A stretch of DNA of 64,000 nucleotides. Source: Bacillota bacterium (GTDB taxonomy: Bacteria > Bacillota_A > Clostridia > Christensenellales > Aristaeellaceae). The DNA lies in contig JAEZSP010000017.1 of NCBI GenBank assembly GCA_023421735.1, forward strand, positions 137,200-201,199. Direction: 5' to 3'. Shown piece by piece: positions 52,474-62,139 of this stretch. Position 1 is the first letter of the stretch, and every line of letters starts with the position of its first letter. The notes under the pieces were generated by a model that did no database searches, had not been told where the DNA came from, and was given only the letters and a program-made list of their open reading frames with translations. Both the position numbers and the translations under genes were made by a program.

Positions 52474-53796
52474 TTATGCATCGGCTCCTTGTCCGATATG
52501 GTACACGGCACCGCAGAAAACCTTCACACCGTTTGTGAGAACCGTTTCGTCAAAGTCGTAACGCCGATTGTGCCCCGGCCCCGCCTGCTGAGTGGGCAGA
52601 CGCATGAAGGTGGCATGACCGCCCTGTTCCTGCACGCGGTTCATCATGTAAGAGACATCCTCGCTCCCACCGCTGACAAGGCTCAGCGTCTCGGATACCG
52701 GCAAATGCAGGTTCTGTTCGCACACCGTTTTAATCAGCTGCATGGCATCCGCATCGCTGGTGAGGGAATTGGCTGCGCCCATTTCCCTGATTTCAAAATC
52801 GACCCCGTGCATTTTCGAAGCGCCTTCCAATATGTTCTGGGCGTATGCCTTCATATAGTCGTTAATCTCCGTGGTTGCGCCCCGCACCTCGATTTCCATA
52901 TACGCCTCATCCGGAATCACATTGCGACCGCTTCCACCCCTGACCATACCGATGTTGACGCGCGTGACACCCTTGCTGTGCCTGGGGATCGCATAGAGAT
53001 TTGTAATCGCTGTCGCAACCGCGAGAAGCACGTTTTTCCCCTTTTCGGGTGAGCCGCCCGCATGCGCCGACTTTCCAATGAACCGAACGTCGTATTTGGT
53101 CGTCGCCAGGGATCCATGGCTGCCCGGAATCACGACGCCCACCTCGTCCTTTTCCAATTTCGAAATGTGTGAGCCGATTAAATAATCCACGTGCTCCAGG
53201 TGGCCATTTTCCACAATGGATTTCGCGCCGCGTACGCCTTCCTCAGACGGCTGAAAAATCAGCTTGATGGTGCCGTGCAGTTGATCTTTGATGCGCATCA
53301 GCACTTCCGCCACGCCCAAACCGATCGTCGCGTGCCCATCGTGACCACAGGCATGCATGGATCCGGCGTTGATGCTGGCAAAGCCTTCCCGCGTGGGCCT
53401 GTGTTCCTGGGATTCATCTTCAAATACGCCGAGCGCGTCGATATCAAAACGCATGGCGACAGTCGGCCCCTCGCCGCACTCCAGGATGCCGATGACACCC
53501 GTCATACCGTCCTTCGTCGCCTGGACAAACACAGGATCCGCCCCGTGAGAGATTGCCCAATCGTAATGCGCGTTCAGCTCCGCCTGGGGCGGAAGGCCCA
53601 TGCGCGCTTCCCTCAGGCATACCTGGTCACCCGTCAAAACTTCATATCCGAGATCCGTCAGTTTTCGGGCGATGAGGGAGGAAGTCCGCATTTCAAACCA
53701 ACCTTTTTCGGCGTGCTTATGAAAATCCCGCCTCTGTTTCACCAACTGGTCGCTGATTTCATCCGCATATTGAATAATGGCTTCGTATGTATTCAT
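52474..53796 (-). CDS. M20-family amidohydrolase (AbgA/aminobenzoyl-glutamate type)
   Basis: The protein has 440 residues. The metal motifs HACGHDGHA (near 153), FQPSEEGVRGAKS and GPGHNRRYDFDE are complete. The domain layout is that of the p-aminobenzoyl-glutamate hydrolase A group. It should split an N-acyl or amide-linked amino acid in the cytoplasm. It is 4 bases after the next M20 gene. Confidence 0.88.
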   Translation of the reverse strand: MNTYEAIIQYADEISDQLVKQRRDFHKHAEKGWFEMRTSSLIARKLTDLGYEVLTGDQVCLREARMGLPPQAELNAHYDWAISHGADPVFVQATKDGMTGVIGILECGEGPTVAMRFDIDALGVFEDESQEHRPTREGFASINAGSMHACGHDGHATIGLGVAEVLMRIKDQLHGTIKLIFQPSEEGVRGAKSIVENGHLEHVDYLIGSHISKLEKDEVGVVIPGSHGSLATTKYDVRFIGKSAHAGGSPEKGKNVLLAVATAITNLYAIPRHSKGVTRVNIGMVRGGSGRNVIPDEAYMEIEVRGATTEINDYMKAYAQNILEGASKMHGVDFEIREMGAANSLTSDADAMQLIKTVCEQNLHLPVSETLSLVSGGSEDVSYMMNRVQEQGGHATFMRLPTQQAGPGHNRRYDFDETVLTNGVKVFCGAVYHIGQGADA

Positions 53797-53799
53797 CTG

Positions 53800-55071
53800 T
53801 TATCCTTTCTTTCCTACGATGGAGTCAAAATGACCTTCTATGCCAGCCGCCATGAGCAAAGTCATCAGAACCAATTTTACAGGTTTATCCGCGCCAGCCA
53901 GCGGAAATTTCTCGCGTACTGTATGGTTATAAATGATTCTGGATTCTTCATCCGGCGCGTAGGCCCGTCCCAGACAGACGGTGGGAATGCCATGGGCAAT
54001 GGAGATGTTCGCATTGGTGCACCCGCCCTTGGCAAAACGCGGCTCGATGCCAAGAAATCCCAGCCCCAGGGCAGCCGCCTGAACCAACGGGGAATCGGAT
54101 GGCTGCGCACCGCCGGGAATTTCGCCGAGCACCTTTATATCCCACGTAATCGTGTCTTTGTCCCAACGCTGTGTCTCCTCGCGGCAAGCATCCTCAATGG
54201 CGGCGACGATCTGCTCGTCGAGCTTTGAAAGCTCCGCCGGGGAATTGGACCGATAATTGAGCTTAATCGTGGCGGTCGGGGGAATCGCGTGGATTCCCGC
54301 GTCGTTCCCGGCGTGAAAATTGGATACACAAAAGCTCGTTTTGGGGTCTTCCGGCACGACAAAGTCCGCAATCCGCGCAACGGCGCGCGCTGCGGCATGA
54401 ATCGGTTGCGCCATTTTGCCGAACGCACCGAATGCATGACCGCCGATGCCGTGAAAGTTCACCTCGATCGTTTTGCCGCTCGTCGCTTCGAACACCAGTG
54501 CCGACATATCGTTGTTGTCGATGGTAATCGCACAATCAATGTCTTGGTTATCGTTCAAAAAATCCCGCATGCCACCCAGCGAACCCTTTCCCTCTTCCCG
54601 GGTTGTCCCGACAAAAAGGATGTCGCCCACGGTTTGCAGGCCGACGTGGTTGAGGGCACGCAGCAGAGATAGGATCATGGCAAGCGCGCGCGTATCATCC
54701 CCAATCCCGGGCGCATAAAGGAACCCGTTCTTTTCTTCCACACCGCGCACCGTGCCAATGGGAAAGACCGTGTCCAGATGCCCTTCCACAAGGACCTTCA
54801 ATCCACCCTTGCTGCCCCTGCGCAGGCCGACCACGTTTCCGCCGCGATCGATGTGCACATCCTCCAGCCCAAGTGCGCGCAACCGGTCTGCGAACGCTTC
54901 CGTACGCCGCCCCTCTTCGCCGGTCGGCGCTTCGATCTGCACCAGTTCAATCTGATCTTGCTTGGTCCTGGGCTGATCCGCCTCGATATACTCGAGGACG
55001 GCTTTCACCCGGTCCTGATCCAACATCATTTGAAATGCCTTTGCCACCGCATCCATCGTTTGAACGGACAT
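53800..55071 (-). CDS. M20-family metallopeptidase
   Basis: The protein has 423 residues. It shows EAPTGEEGRRTEAFADRL, the metal motif VEGHLDTVFP, GIGDDTRALA and TTREEGKGSLGG, as in the M20A/peptidase T-like group. It has an extra N-terminal helix of about 45 residues. It removes an amino acid from a small peptide or conjugate. The start at 55071 has AGG close by; the longer frame is less likely. Confidence 0.85.
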   Translation of the reverse strand: MSVQTMDAVAKAFQMMLDQDRVKAVLEYIEADQPRTKQDQIELVQIEAPTGEEGRRTEAFADRLRALGLEDVHIDRGGNVVGLRRGSKGGLKVLVEGHLDTVFPIGTVRGVEEKNGFLYAPGIGDDTRALAMILSLLRALNHVGLQTVGDILFVGTTREEGKGSLGGMRDFLNDNQDIDCAITIDNNDMSALVFEATSGKTIEVNFHGIGGHAFGAFGKMAQPIHAAARAVARIADFVVPEDPKTSFCVSNFHAGNDAGIHAIPPTATIKLNYRSNSPAELSKLDEQIVAAIEDACREETQRWDKDTITWDIKVLGEIPGGAQPSDSPLVQAAALGLGFLGIEPRFAKGGCTNANISIAHGIPTVCLGRAYAPDEESRIIYNHTVREKFPLAGADKPVKLVLMTLLMAAGIEGHFDSIVGKKG

Positions 55072-55116
55072 CCTGCATCTTCCTTTCTGATCATGCGTCA
55101 TCACCTGTTGATCCTG

Positions 55117-55986
55117 CTATAAGCTTGCGAAGAATTCCCGAATACACTGGCAAAAACGCTCCACAATCGGCATCTGGCCGGTGTCCTTGGCCCGGAGCAG
55201 GTAAATCGAGCGCGTAAAGTCCGGTAGATCGATGGGGATCAGGCGTACCTGATCAAACGCGCTCCCCGGGCCAATCTTACCCCAACTTCGTTCCGGCCAA
55301 ATCGTAACCCCTGCGCCTCCCTGCACCATGTGCTGCAAAATGTAAAGGGTATCACATTCGTAGCCCTGTTGCGGGAAAAAGCCTTCCGCCTGAAACCGCT
55401 TGTCCGCCAGGTCCCGCAGATTTGTCCCCTTGCGCAGAAAGACAAAAATCTCATTCCCCAGATCCTGAAGGGACACACTTTTCATTTGGGCAATCGGATT
55501 GTCTTTGTGGACAGCCAGCAAGATACGCTCCTGCAAGATTTTTTCTGCCGAGGTATAGGAAATTTCCGGCAGCACGCTGCGCACACAGACATCCCAGCAA
55601 GTGTTTTCCCGTTTTTCCATGACCTCAAAGTACACGTTTGGCTCAGTTTTTTTAAATGTTTGAATGATATCGGCGAGGAAAACGGAACCGGACAGGGCGT
55701 TGATCCGGATCGTCTCGATGTTTTGGCGTTCCTGCAGCTGAATTTCCCTGAACGCAGATTCCAATTCCTCCAACAGCGGAGCCAGACGATTGGCCAGGAT
55801 CTTCCCATTGCGCGACAATGAGATTCGCTTGCCGTTGCGCTCAAACAGCTTGACCTTGATCTCGTCCTCCAGGGCTAAAATGGCCTTGCTGACGGACGGT
55901 TGGGAAGCATGGAGTTCCTGCGCCGCTTTTGATATGTTTTCATGCTTCGAGACACACAGAAAATCGTACAGTTGATAAAGCTCCAT
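55117..55986 (-). CDS. LysR-family transcriptional regulator
   Basis: The protein has 289 residues. The N-terminal helix-turn-helix (NISKAAQELHASQPSVSKAI) is followed by the two-lobe co-inducer domain. LysR genes are usually divergent from their targets; this one sits inside the operon in the same direction, between two M20 genes. A GGAGGATC site precedes the start. It probably controls this operon in response to a substrate or product. Confidence 0.92.
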   Translation of the reverse strand: MELYQLYDFLCVSKHENISKAAQELHASQPSVSKAILALEDEIKVKLFERNGKRISLSRNGKILANRLAPLLEELESAFREIQLQERQNIETIRINALSGSVFLADIIQTFKKTEPNVYFEVMEKRENTCWDVCVRSVLPEISYTSAEKILQERILLAVHKDNPIAQMKSVSLQDLGNEIFVFLRKGTNLRDLADKRFQAEGFFPQQGYECDTLYILQHMVQGGAGVTIWPERSWGKIGPGSAFDQVRLIPIDLPDFTRSIYLLRAKDTGQMPIVERFCQCIREFFASL

Positions 55987-56028
55987 CTCTTACGATCCTC
56001 CTTTCCCATTCAGGCATGTTCGAACTTC

Positions 56029-57207
56029 TTACTTGTAAAAGGCCGGGATCTGTTCCGCGTGGTATGCGTTGATTGCCTCGCGAAAATCAGCGCCGCTTAA
56101 AATATCATATCCGGTCATGGCCAATCCCTTCGCGCCTTTGATGCATACGTCGTCCGCCTCAGGCGTAATGGACGCTTTTGCGTATGCGGAGGTATGGGCG
56201 CGAATCGCCGCATCGTTCGTAATGGACAGATAGTCATGTATGGCGGGAATTTTGATGGAAACATTGCCGATGTCGGACGAGCCGTATTGTTTTTTCGGGT
56301 CCGGCCACGACATATCGATGCCAATCGCCTCCATGTTTTGTTTGAACGCCTCACACATCGGTTTGTTGGGGTAGCGCTCCGCAGAGATATCCCCACAGAC
56401 AATTTCAGCCTTCGCCCCCGTAAGCCGCTGTGCATTCTCGGCACAAAGACTGACCACGTCGATCAGCTCGCGGATGCGCAACATGGTATCCGCCCGCAGG
56501 CAGAATTCGCAGCTGGCGAATTCGGGAATGACGTTGGCGGCGGTGCCGCCCGATCGAATGATGCCATTTATATTGTCCTGCGGATCAAAACACGGGCGCA
56601 TCAGATCAATCTGATTGAAGACGCTGATCACCGCGCTGAGCGCATTGATGCCATTCTTCGGAACCGAGGAATGCGCGCCTTTGCCGTAAAAGGAAACGGT
56701 CATGGAACATGCCGCCCGACCGCCGCGCCCCACCAAGTTGCTGCCGCCGCCCGAAGGATGCATCATCAGGGCAAACTGAATATCATCAAAACCGCCTTTG
56801 TCCAGCAATTTGACCTTGCCTGCGCCGCCCTCTTCCGCGGGCGTTCCAATCAGGCTGACCCGGCCCCCACATGTTTCCGCGACCGCGGCAAGCGCCAGGA
56901 ACGCGCCCATGGCGCATGAAGCGATGATGTTGTGCCCACATCCATGCCCGATGCCGTTGAGCGCGTCATACTCCGCCAAAAACGCCACCGTCGGGCCATC
57001 CGCGTTGCCGGCGTCCGCACGAAAAGAGGTGGGAATGCCACAATATTCCTCACGCACATGGTATCCGTGTGCAGTCAGCATTCCCGACATGAACCCGACC
57101 GCGCGATACTCCTCAAATCCCAGTTCCGGATTCGCATGAATGTTGTGGGATAATTCCAATATTTCGGTGCGGATTGAATCCACATATTCCTGAATGAGTC
57201 TTTTCAT
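56029..57207 (-). CDS. M20-family amidohydrolase (AbgB-like)
   Basis: The protein has 392 residues. It contains HANPELGFEEYRAVGFM, GIGHGCGHNIIASCA, TPAEEGGAGKVKLLD and MHPSGG, as in amidohydrolases of the AbgB/ACY1L2 type. The AbgA- and AbgB-like pairing in one operon recalls AbgAB of E. coli, which splits p-aminobenzoyl-glutamate. The true substrate may differ. Confidence 0.88.
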   Translation of the reverse strand: MKRLIQEYVDSIRTEILELSHNIHANPELGFEEYRAVGFMSGMLTAHGYHVREEYCGIPTSFRADAGNADGPTVAFLAEYDALNGIGHGCGHNIIASCAMGAFLALAAVAETCGGRVSLIGTPAEEGGAGKVKLLDKGGFDDIQFALMMHPSGGGSNLVGRGGRAACSMTVSFYGKGAHSSVPKNGINALSAVISVFNQIDLMRPCFDPQDNINGIIRSGGTAANVIPEFASCEFCLRADTMLRIRELIDVVSLCAENAQRLTGAKAEIVCGDISAERYPNKPMCEAFKQNMEAIGIDMSWPDPKKQYGSSDIGNVSIKIPAIHDYLSITNDAAIRAHTSAYAKASITPEADDVCIKGAKGLAMTGYDILSGADFREAINAYHAEQIPAFYK

Positions 57208-57227
57208 GATATGTATCCTTCCGTGGT

Positions 57228-58643
57228 TTATTTGGGTTCACGGGGAATCATCCTGCCTCCGTACCGAATGGCAAAGACCCGTTCGTCGTCATCAAAATGC
57301 AGTTGGAGAGGCGTATCCTGCATTCCATTGCGAATGATGGCGACCGTCCGTTGAATCGGTATCATTTGCTTGCACTTCCCGCCAATCATCAAGGCTGCTT
57401 TGCCGCTGTCGTCCTTGAAAATTTCTATCATATGCCCTTCGCCGGAACGATAAACCCCACAGGCCGCCTCGAGCAGGCCGTCCTCCCAGCCGCATACAAT
57501 GTGCAGATCCCGTCTTGGCAGAGGGTCGCGTTCGGACAGCAGCCGCATGGCGGCATCCGAAAGAATCGACACAGGTACCTGGGAGGTATTGCACAGGACG
57601 ATGACGCCTGCGCCCAGTTCATACGACCATGCCATATTGGAGGAGACGCCCGTCAGGCTACCGCCATGTTCCACAATGGCAAAGTCCTCCATCGCTTTGG
57701 TCGACAGGCCGTAACCGTACCAGGATCCGAACCGATAGGACTGCCGCGGCTTGATCATCTCGCGCACGCCGTATCCATCCACAACGCGCGTTCCGTCCGC
57801 CGATACGCCGTCGTTCAGGTACTGCACGACATACTTTTGCATGTCCCGCAGGGTCGATTTCATCGCTCCTCCCCCGCACAGCACAAAGGCATTGTCATGA
57901 TAATCCCGGGTAGCCCGCATCACCCCATCGACTTTTTTGTACAGCAGGGACGCATTGGGGTCCGTTTGGGGCCACACGTAATCACAGCCGCTGCGGTCCA
58001 TGCCCAAGGGCTCCAAAATATGCCGTTTCACATATTGCGCATACGAGAGCTCACCGCCGCGCCTGCGGACGACTTCCGACAGGAGGCCAAATCCGTCGTT
58101 GCAGTAACTCAGGTATTCGCCGGGCCGCCCGATCAGTCCGCTTTCAGGGGTTTGACGATCCAGGCGCTCCGCGACCAGCTTGCAACCGTACGCTGCAAGC
58201 CCTTCATGATAGGCCAAATCCCCGTCGATCGCCTCGTCCAATCCCATCTCCTGCGCAACCTGATCGACAAGGATTCTTGGCAGCGGATAAAATCCGCCGC
58301 TGTGGCACATCAAATGCCACAAGCGCACGCTTTGTTGGTTTTGATTCGTAAACGCAGGAATCAAAAGGCTGACGGGATCGTCCAATTGGATTGCCCCGGT
58401 CTGCGCCAGTTGCATGAGGGCCAAACAGGTAAATGACTTTGTGATGGACGCCAATCCAAATACCGTCTGTTCATTGATCGCAAGTCCATTTTCTGCGTCC
58501 CGGTATCCCCAGCACTTTTCGTACAGGCATTCTCCGCTTGCATCAACCATGGCGATCGCAATGCCCGCCGCTTCATAAGTGTATTTGACCTCTTCCACCA
58601 GTTCTTCAAACAGCGACAGACGGTCTTCTCTGAGCTTTCGCAT
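57228..58643 (-). CDS. Serine hydrolase, class C beta-lactamase family
   Basis: The protein has 471 residues. The nucleophile motif S66-I-T-K69, the YxN motif Y180-C-N182 and a late HGG triad (VEHGGSLTG) match class C/D-aminopeptidase-type proteins. A C-terminal beta domain of about 110 residues follows. No signal peptide is seen, so it is cytoplasmic and more likely a peptidase or esterase, for example a D-aminopeptidase-like enzyme, than a resistance factor. It begins 1 base after the oppF stop. Confidence 0.88.
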   Translation of the reverse strand: MRKLREDRLSLFEELVEEVKYTYEAAGIAIAMVDASGECLYEKCWGYRDAENGLAINEQTVFGLASITKSFTCLALMQLAQTGAIQLDDPVSLLIPAFTNQNQQSVRLWHLMCHSGGFYPLPRILVDQVAQEMGLDEAIDGDLAYHEGLAAYGCKLVAERLDRQTPESGLIGRPGEYLSYCNDGFGLLSEVVRRRGGELSYAQYVKRHILEPLGMDRSGCDYVWPQTDPNASLLYKKVDGVMRATRDYHDNAFVLCGGGAMKSTLRDMQKYVVQYLNDGVSADGTRVVDGYGVREMIKPRQSYRFGSWYGYGLSTKAMEDFAIVEHGGSLTGVSSNMAWSYELGAGVIVLCNTSQVPVSILSDAAMRLLSERDPLPRRDLHIVCGWEDGLLEAACGVYRSGEGHMIEIFKDDSGKAALMIGGKCKQMIPIQRTVAIIRNGMQDTPLQLHFDDDERVFAIRYGGRMIPREPK

Positions 58644-58644
58644 C

Positions 58645-59631
58645 TTATTCCCCCTTTTCTTTGCCGTCGTACAAATGGCAATACACATAGTGTTCCGCAT
58701 CCTTTTGATACCGACGCGGTTCGACTTCGGAACAGATCTGCATGCGTTTTGCACATCGGGTATGGAATTTACAGCCTTTCGGGGGATTCAGCGGTGAAGG
58801 GATGCTCCCCTCCAAAAAAATGCGTTCGCTTTTTACCTCGGGATCCGGAATCGGAATCGCGGAGAGCAGCGCCTGCGTATAAGGGTGCAGCGGGTTTTGA
58901 TAAATCGATTCCTTGTCGCCCACTTCCACGAAATTGCCAAGGTACATCACGCCGATCCGGTCGCTGATAAACTCGACCACGCTCAAATCGTGCGCGATGA
59001 AGATATACGTAAGATTGAGTTCCTTTTTCAGTTTGTTCATCAGGTTCAGCACCTGCGCCTGGATGGATACATCCAATGCTGAAACAGGCTCGTCCGCAAT
59101 GATCAGCATGGGTTCCACGGCCAAGGCGCGCGCAATGCCGATGCGCTGCCGTTGTCCGCCGGAAAATTCGTGCGGATACCGCCGAAGGTGGTATTGGTCC
59201 AAGCCGACTCGGTAGATCAGCTCCAGCACCCGCTCGTTCAGTTCGGCTTTGCTCCGGGTCAGCTTATGCTCGACCAAGGGCTCTGCCACAATCTCGAACA
59301 CGGACATTCTGGGGTTCAGCGATGAATATGGATCCTGAAAGACCATCTGCATCTTTTTGCGAACCGGGCGCATGGCCTTCCCTTTGTAACCGGTAATGTC
59401 CTCTCCGTCAAACACGACGGAACCGCCGGTCGGGTTTTCCAGCTTGCAGACGCCCCGGCTCAACGTGGATTTCCCGCATCCGGATTCGCCCACGATGCCA
59501 AAAACCTCTCCCCTTTGCACCTCAAAACTCACGCCGTCCACCGCCTTGACCGTTTCGGCCTTCCGTCCGAATCCTTTGGCGACAGGAAAGTGAATCTTTA
59601 AATGTTCTACCTGCAAAAGCGCCTGGCTCAT
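58645..59631 (-). CDS. Opp/Dpp-type ABC transporter ATP-binding protein (F subunit)
   Basis: The protein has 328 residues with Walker A GESGCGKS, signature FSGGQRQR, Walker [13 protein letters not shown] and the C-terminal [14 protein letters not shown] segment. It overlaps the D subunit gene by 4 bases. It belongs to a third Opp system that is different from the two sugar-linked ones: it is shorter in its permease and tied to amidohydrolases. Confidence 0.93.
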   Translation of the reverse strand: MSQALLQVEHLKIHFPVAKGFGRKAETVKAVDGVSFEVQRGEVFGIVGESGCGKSTLSRGVCKLENPTGGSVVFDGEDITGYKGKAMRPVRKKMQMVFQDPYSSLNPRMSVFEIVAEPLVEHKLTRSKAELNERVLELIYRVGLDQYHLRRYPHEFSGGQRQRIGIARALAVEPMLIIADEPVSALDVSIQAQVLNLMNKLKKELNLTYIFIAHDLSVVEFISDRIGVMYLGNFVEVGDKESIYQNPLHPYTQALLSAIPIPDPEVKSERIFLEGSIPSPLNPPKGCKFHTRCAKRMQICSEVEPRRYQKDAEHYVYCHLYDGKEKGE

Positions 59632-60647
59632 ATCGTCCGCCTCCCTTCCCGCGCCGCATCGTCGCACAGCCAGCATTTGCTGACGTGCCCGTTCCCCAGT
59701 TCGATAAAGGAAGGTTCCTCCTTCGTACATCGGCCAAACGCATATCGGCACCTGGGAGCGAATTTGCAGCCATCGGGCATATACTTTGGGTTCGGCACGT
59801 TGCCCGGAATCGACTCCAATTCCTCAATGTGTTGTCCCAGTTTGGGAATGGATCCCAAAAGCCCCTTTGTATACGGATGGGAAGGATGTGCAAAGATCGT
59901 TTTCACATCGCCCCGTTCGACCACGCGACCGCAATACATGACGGCGACACTGTCGCAAATCTCCGCCACCACGCCCAGATCGTGTGTAATAAACAGAACC
60001 GAGGTCTTCGTCTCCCGCTTGAGATGATTGATCAGATCGAGGATTTGGGCCTGAATCGTCACATCCAAAGCCGTCGTTGGCTCGTCCGCGATCAGAATTC
60101 TTGGCTTGCACACGAGCGCCATGGCAATCATCACGCGCTGCCGCTGTCCGCCGGAAAGCTGGAACGGGTATTCCCGCATCATGTGCTCCACGCGGGGGAC
60201 GCCAGTCATCCGAAGCATTTCGAGGGCGATGACTTCCGCTTCCCTTTTCGAAACCTTCGAATGTTGCAGGATCACCTCAGAGACCTGCCGGCCGATCGTC
60301 ATCACGGGGTTCAGACTCGTCATCGGTTCTTGAAAGATCATGGAGATCTGGCTTCCCCGGAGTTTGCGCTTTTCTTCCTCTGTGATGTGGACAATTTCGT
60401 TTCCGTCCAGATAGATTTCACCCTCGTCGATTATCCCCGACGTGCCCATCAAAAGGCCCATCACCGAAAGAGCGGTAATGCTCTTGCCGCTTCCCGATTC
60501 GCCGACGATTCCAAGGGTTTCCCCTTCCCGCAGGACAATATCAACGCCGTCGACCGCCTTGATCACACCATCCTTCGTATGAAAAAAGGTGTGCAGGTTT
60601 TTGATTTCCAACACATTCGGCCTTGTCTCTTGCACAGCCTCTACCAT
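59628..60647 (-). CDS. Opp/Dpp-type ABC transporter ATP-binding protein (D subunit)
   Basis: The protein has 339 residues with Walker A GESGSGKS, signature LSGGQRQR, Walker [13 protein letters not shown] and [14 protein letters not shown] near the end. GGAGG lies 7 bases before ATG 60647; an upstream ATG in frame lacks a site. Confidence 0.93.
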   Translation of the reverse strand: MVEAVQETRPNVLEIKNLHTFFHTKDGVIKAVDGVDIVLREGETLGIVGESGSGKSITALSVMGLLMGTSGIIDEGEIYLDGNEIVHITEEEKRKLRGSQISMIFQEPMTSLNPVMTIGRQVSEVILQHSKVSKREAEVIALEMLRMTGVPRVEHMMREYPFQLSGGQRQRVMIAMALVCKPRILIADEPTTALDVTIQAQILDLINHLKRETKTSVLFITHDLGVVAEICDSVAVMYCGRVVERGDVKTIFAHPSHPYTKGLLGSIPKLGQHIEELESIPGNVPNPKYMPDGCKFAPRCRYAFGRCTKEEPSFIELGNGHVSKCWLCDDAAREGRRTI

Positions 60648-60693
60648 CGTCGCGCCTCCTCTTGAAATCATGCGTACCTTGCCGCTGTTCCGA

Positions 60694-61413
60694 TTATTTC
60701 AGGACGTTCTTGAGCTTGGGGTCCAGCGCGTCTCTCAAGCCATCCCCCATGAGGTTCAGCGCCAACACCGTGACCATGATGGCAAGGCCGGGAAAGAAGG
60801 TCATATACGAATAACTGCGGATATATTTTCTCCCCGCAGACAGCAACCCGCCCCATTCCGGATCAGGCGCCGGAACGCCAAGCCCCAGGAAACTCAAACC
60901 CGACGCCGCGATAATGGCGGAAGCAACGCGCAGAGTGGACAACACGATGATGGGCGATAGGCAATTTGGCAAAATGTGTTTAAAAATAATCTTCACGCTG
61001 GAAAGCCCGATCGAACGCGCGGACTCGACATACTGTTCGTTTTTCATCGAGAGTACGGAAGCTCTGGTGATTCGGACGAACTGCGGCACGCTGGTTATGC
61101 CGATGGCCAGCATCAGATTAACGGTACTCGGCCCGATGACCGCGACGATGACAATCGCCATCAGAATACCGGGAATCGCCTGCAAGATGTCGGTAAAACG
61201 CATGATCACGTTCTCCAACACGCCGCCAAAATAGCCGGCAATCGCGCCGAGTGTGACGCCGATAAAAAGGCCGATCGCGACAGCGACGACCCCTACGGTC
61301 AGGGAAAAACGCGCGCCGTACAGCACGCGGAAAAAAATATCCCGTCCCAATTCGTCGGTGCCAAACCAATGAGCCGCGCTGGGCCATTGGAGCCGCTCGC
61401 CGACGTTTTGCGG
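60694..61413 (-). pseudogene. ABC transporter permease OppC, N-terminus lost at junction
   Basis: The frame shows about 240 residues of a DppC/OppC permease from NVGERLQWPSAAHWFGTDEL to the normal end MGDGLRDALDP. The first helix, about 60-80 residues, and any start codon are missing: just upstream the frame hits TAG stops inside DNA that matches an IS66 gene on the other strand. The usual oppA and oppB partners are also absent. The gene should be inactive unless another permease completes the system. Confidence 0.85.
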
Positions 61414-61660
61414 GCAGGGACAGTACTACTACTGGTTGAGGTTGGTGCGCACAGAAGCTATTGTTCATTACAAATCCGAAAGTCCGGGGGTGTCGCTGGT
61501 AAGGGTTGATCCGTCCCGACTGTCGGCTAGTCAAGGGCAACAGGCGCCTGGATTGGCAAGTCAAGCGGCGGGAATTATCATCCGGTACGGGAACGCCGCC
61601 GTTGAGTTACCGGCAGGGACACAGGCCGCGGCGATCGCGGAACTTTTTAAGGCGCTGAGT
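61414..61660 (+). mobile_element. IS66-type TnpA accessory gene remnant
   Basis: On the plus strand a frame without start codon reads FCGQGQYYYWLRLVRTEA and later IIIRYGNAAVELPAGTQAAA, matching the C-terminal two thirds of the IS66 accessory protein TnpA. The N-terminus is cut at the junction with oppC and the C-terminus runs into an ABC ATPase fragment. No TnpB, transposase or inverted ends are seen, so this is a remnant. Confidence 0.7.
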
Positions 61661-61665
61661 GAGGC

Positions 61666-62139
61666 GTGTTTCTGGACGAGCCCACTGTGAAGCTGGACGC
61701 GAAGGGCGCGCAGGCCGTCCGCGAGCTCGTCACGAGGATCAACCGGGAATATGGCATTACGGTGATCCTGACCACCCATTACATTTTCGAAGCTGAAGAG
61801 CTGCGCGAGCGCGTCGCCATCATGCACCGGGGCAAAATCAAAAGCTGCGACACCGTGGCTAACCTTCGCCGGAACCTGCAGCGGTATGACGAGTTTGCCG
61901 TGGCCTGCCGGGAGATTGTGCCTGAGACCGCGGAAAAAATAAGAGACTTGCCCTTTGTGGTATCCTGCGCGCTTTCAGGAAACAAGCTGACGGTCCAGAT
62001 GGAAAACATCCGCGAGGGACTGATTCAGGTCTTAAGAACGCTGCGGGCATGCGGCGTGGGGATCAATGAGATCGCCACCAACGAGCTCACATTGGAGGAC
62101 ATTTTTGCGGATACCATCGGTGCGGGAGGCAAACCATGA
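61666..62139 (+). pseudogene. ABC exporter ATP-binding protein, 5' truncated
   Basis: The fragment begins inside Walker B (FLDEPTVKLDAKG) and continues with the H loop (TTHYIFEAEEL) and a normal C-terminal part of an ABC-2/DrrA-type ATPase, about 157 residues. Walker A and the signature are lost at the IS66 junction; a TGA lies just upstream in frame. The product cannot bind ATP normally. Confidence 0.85.
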
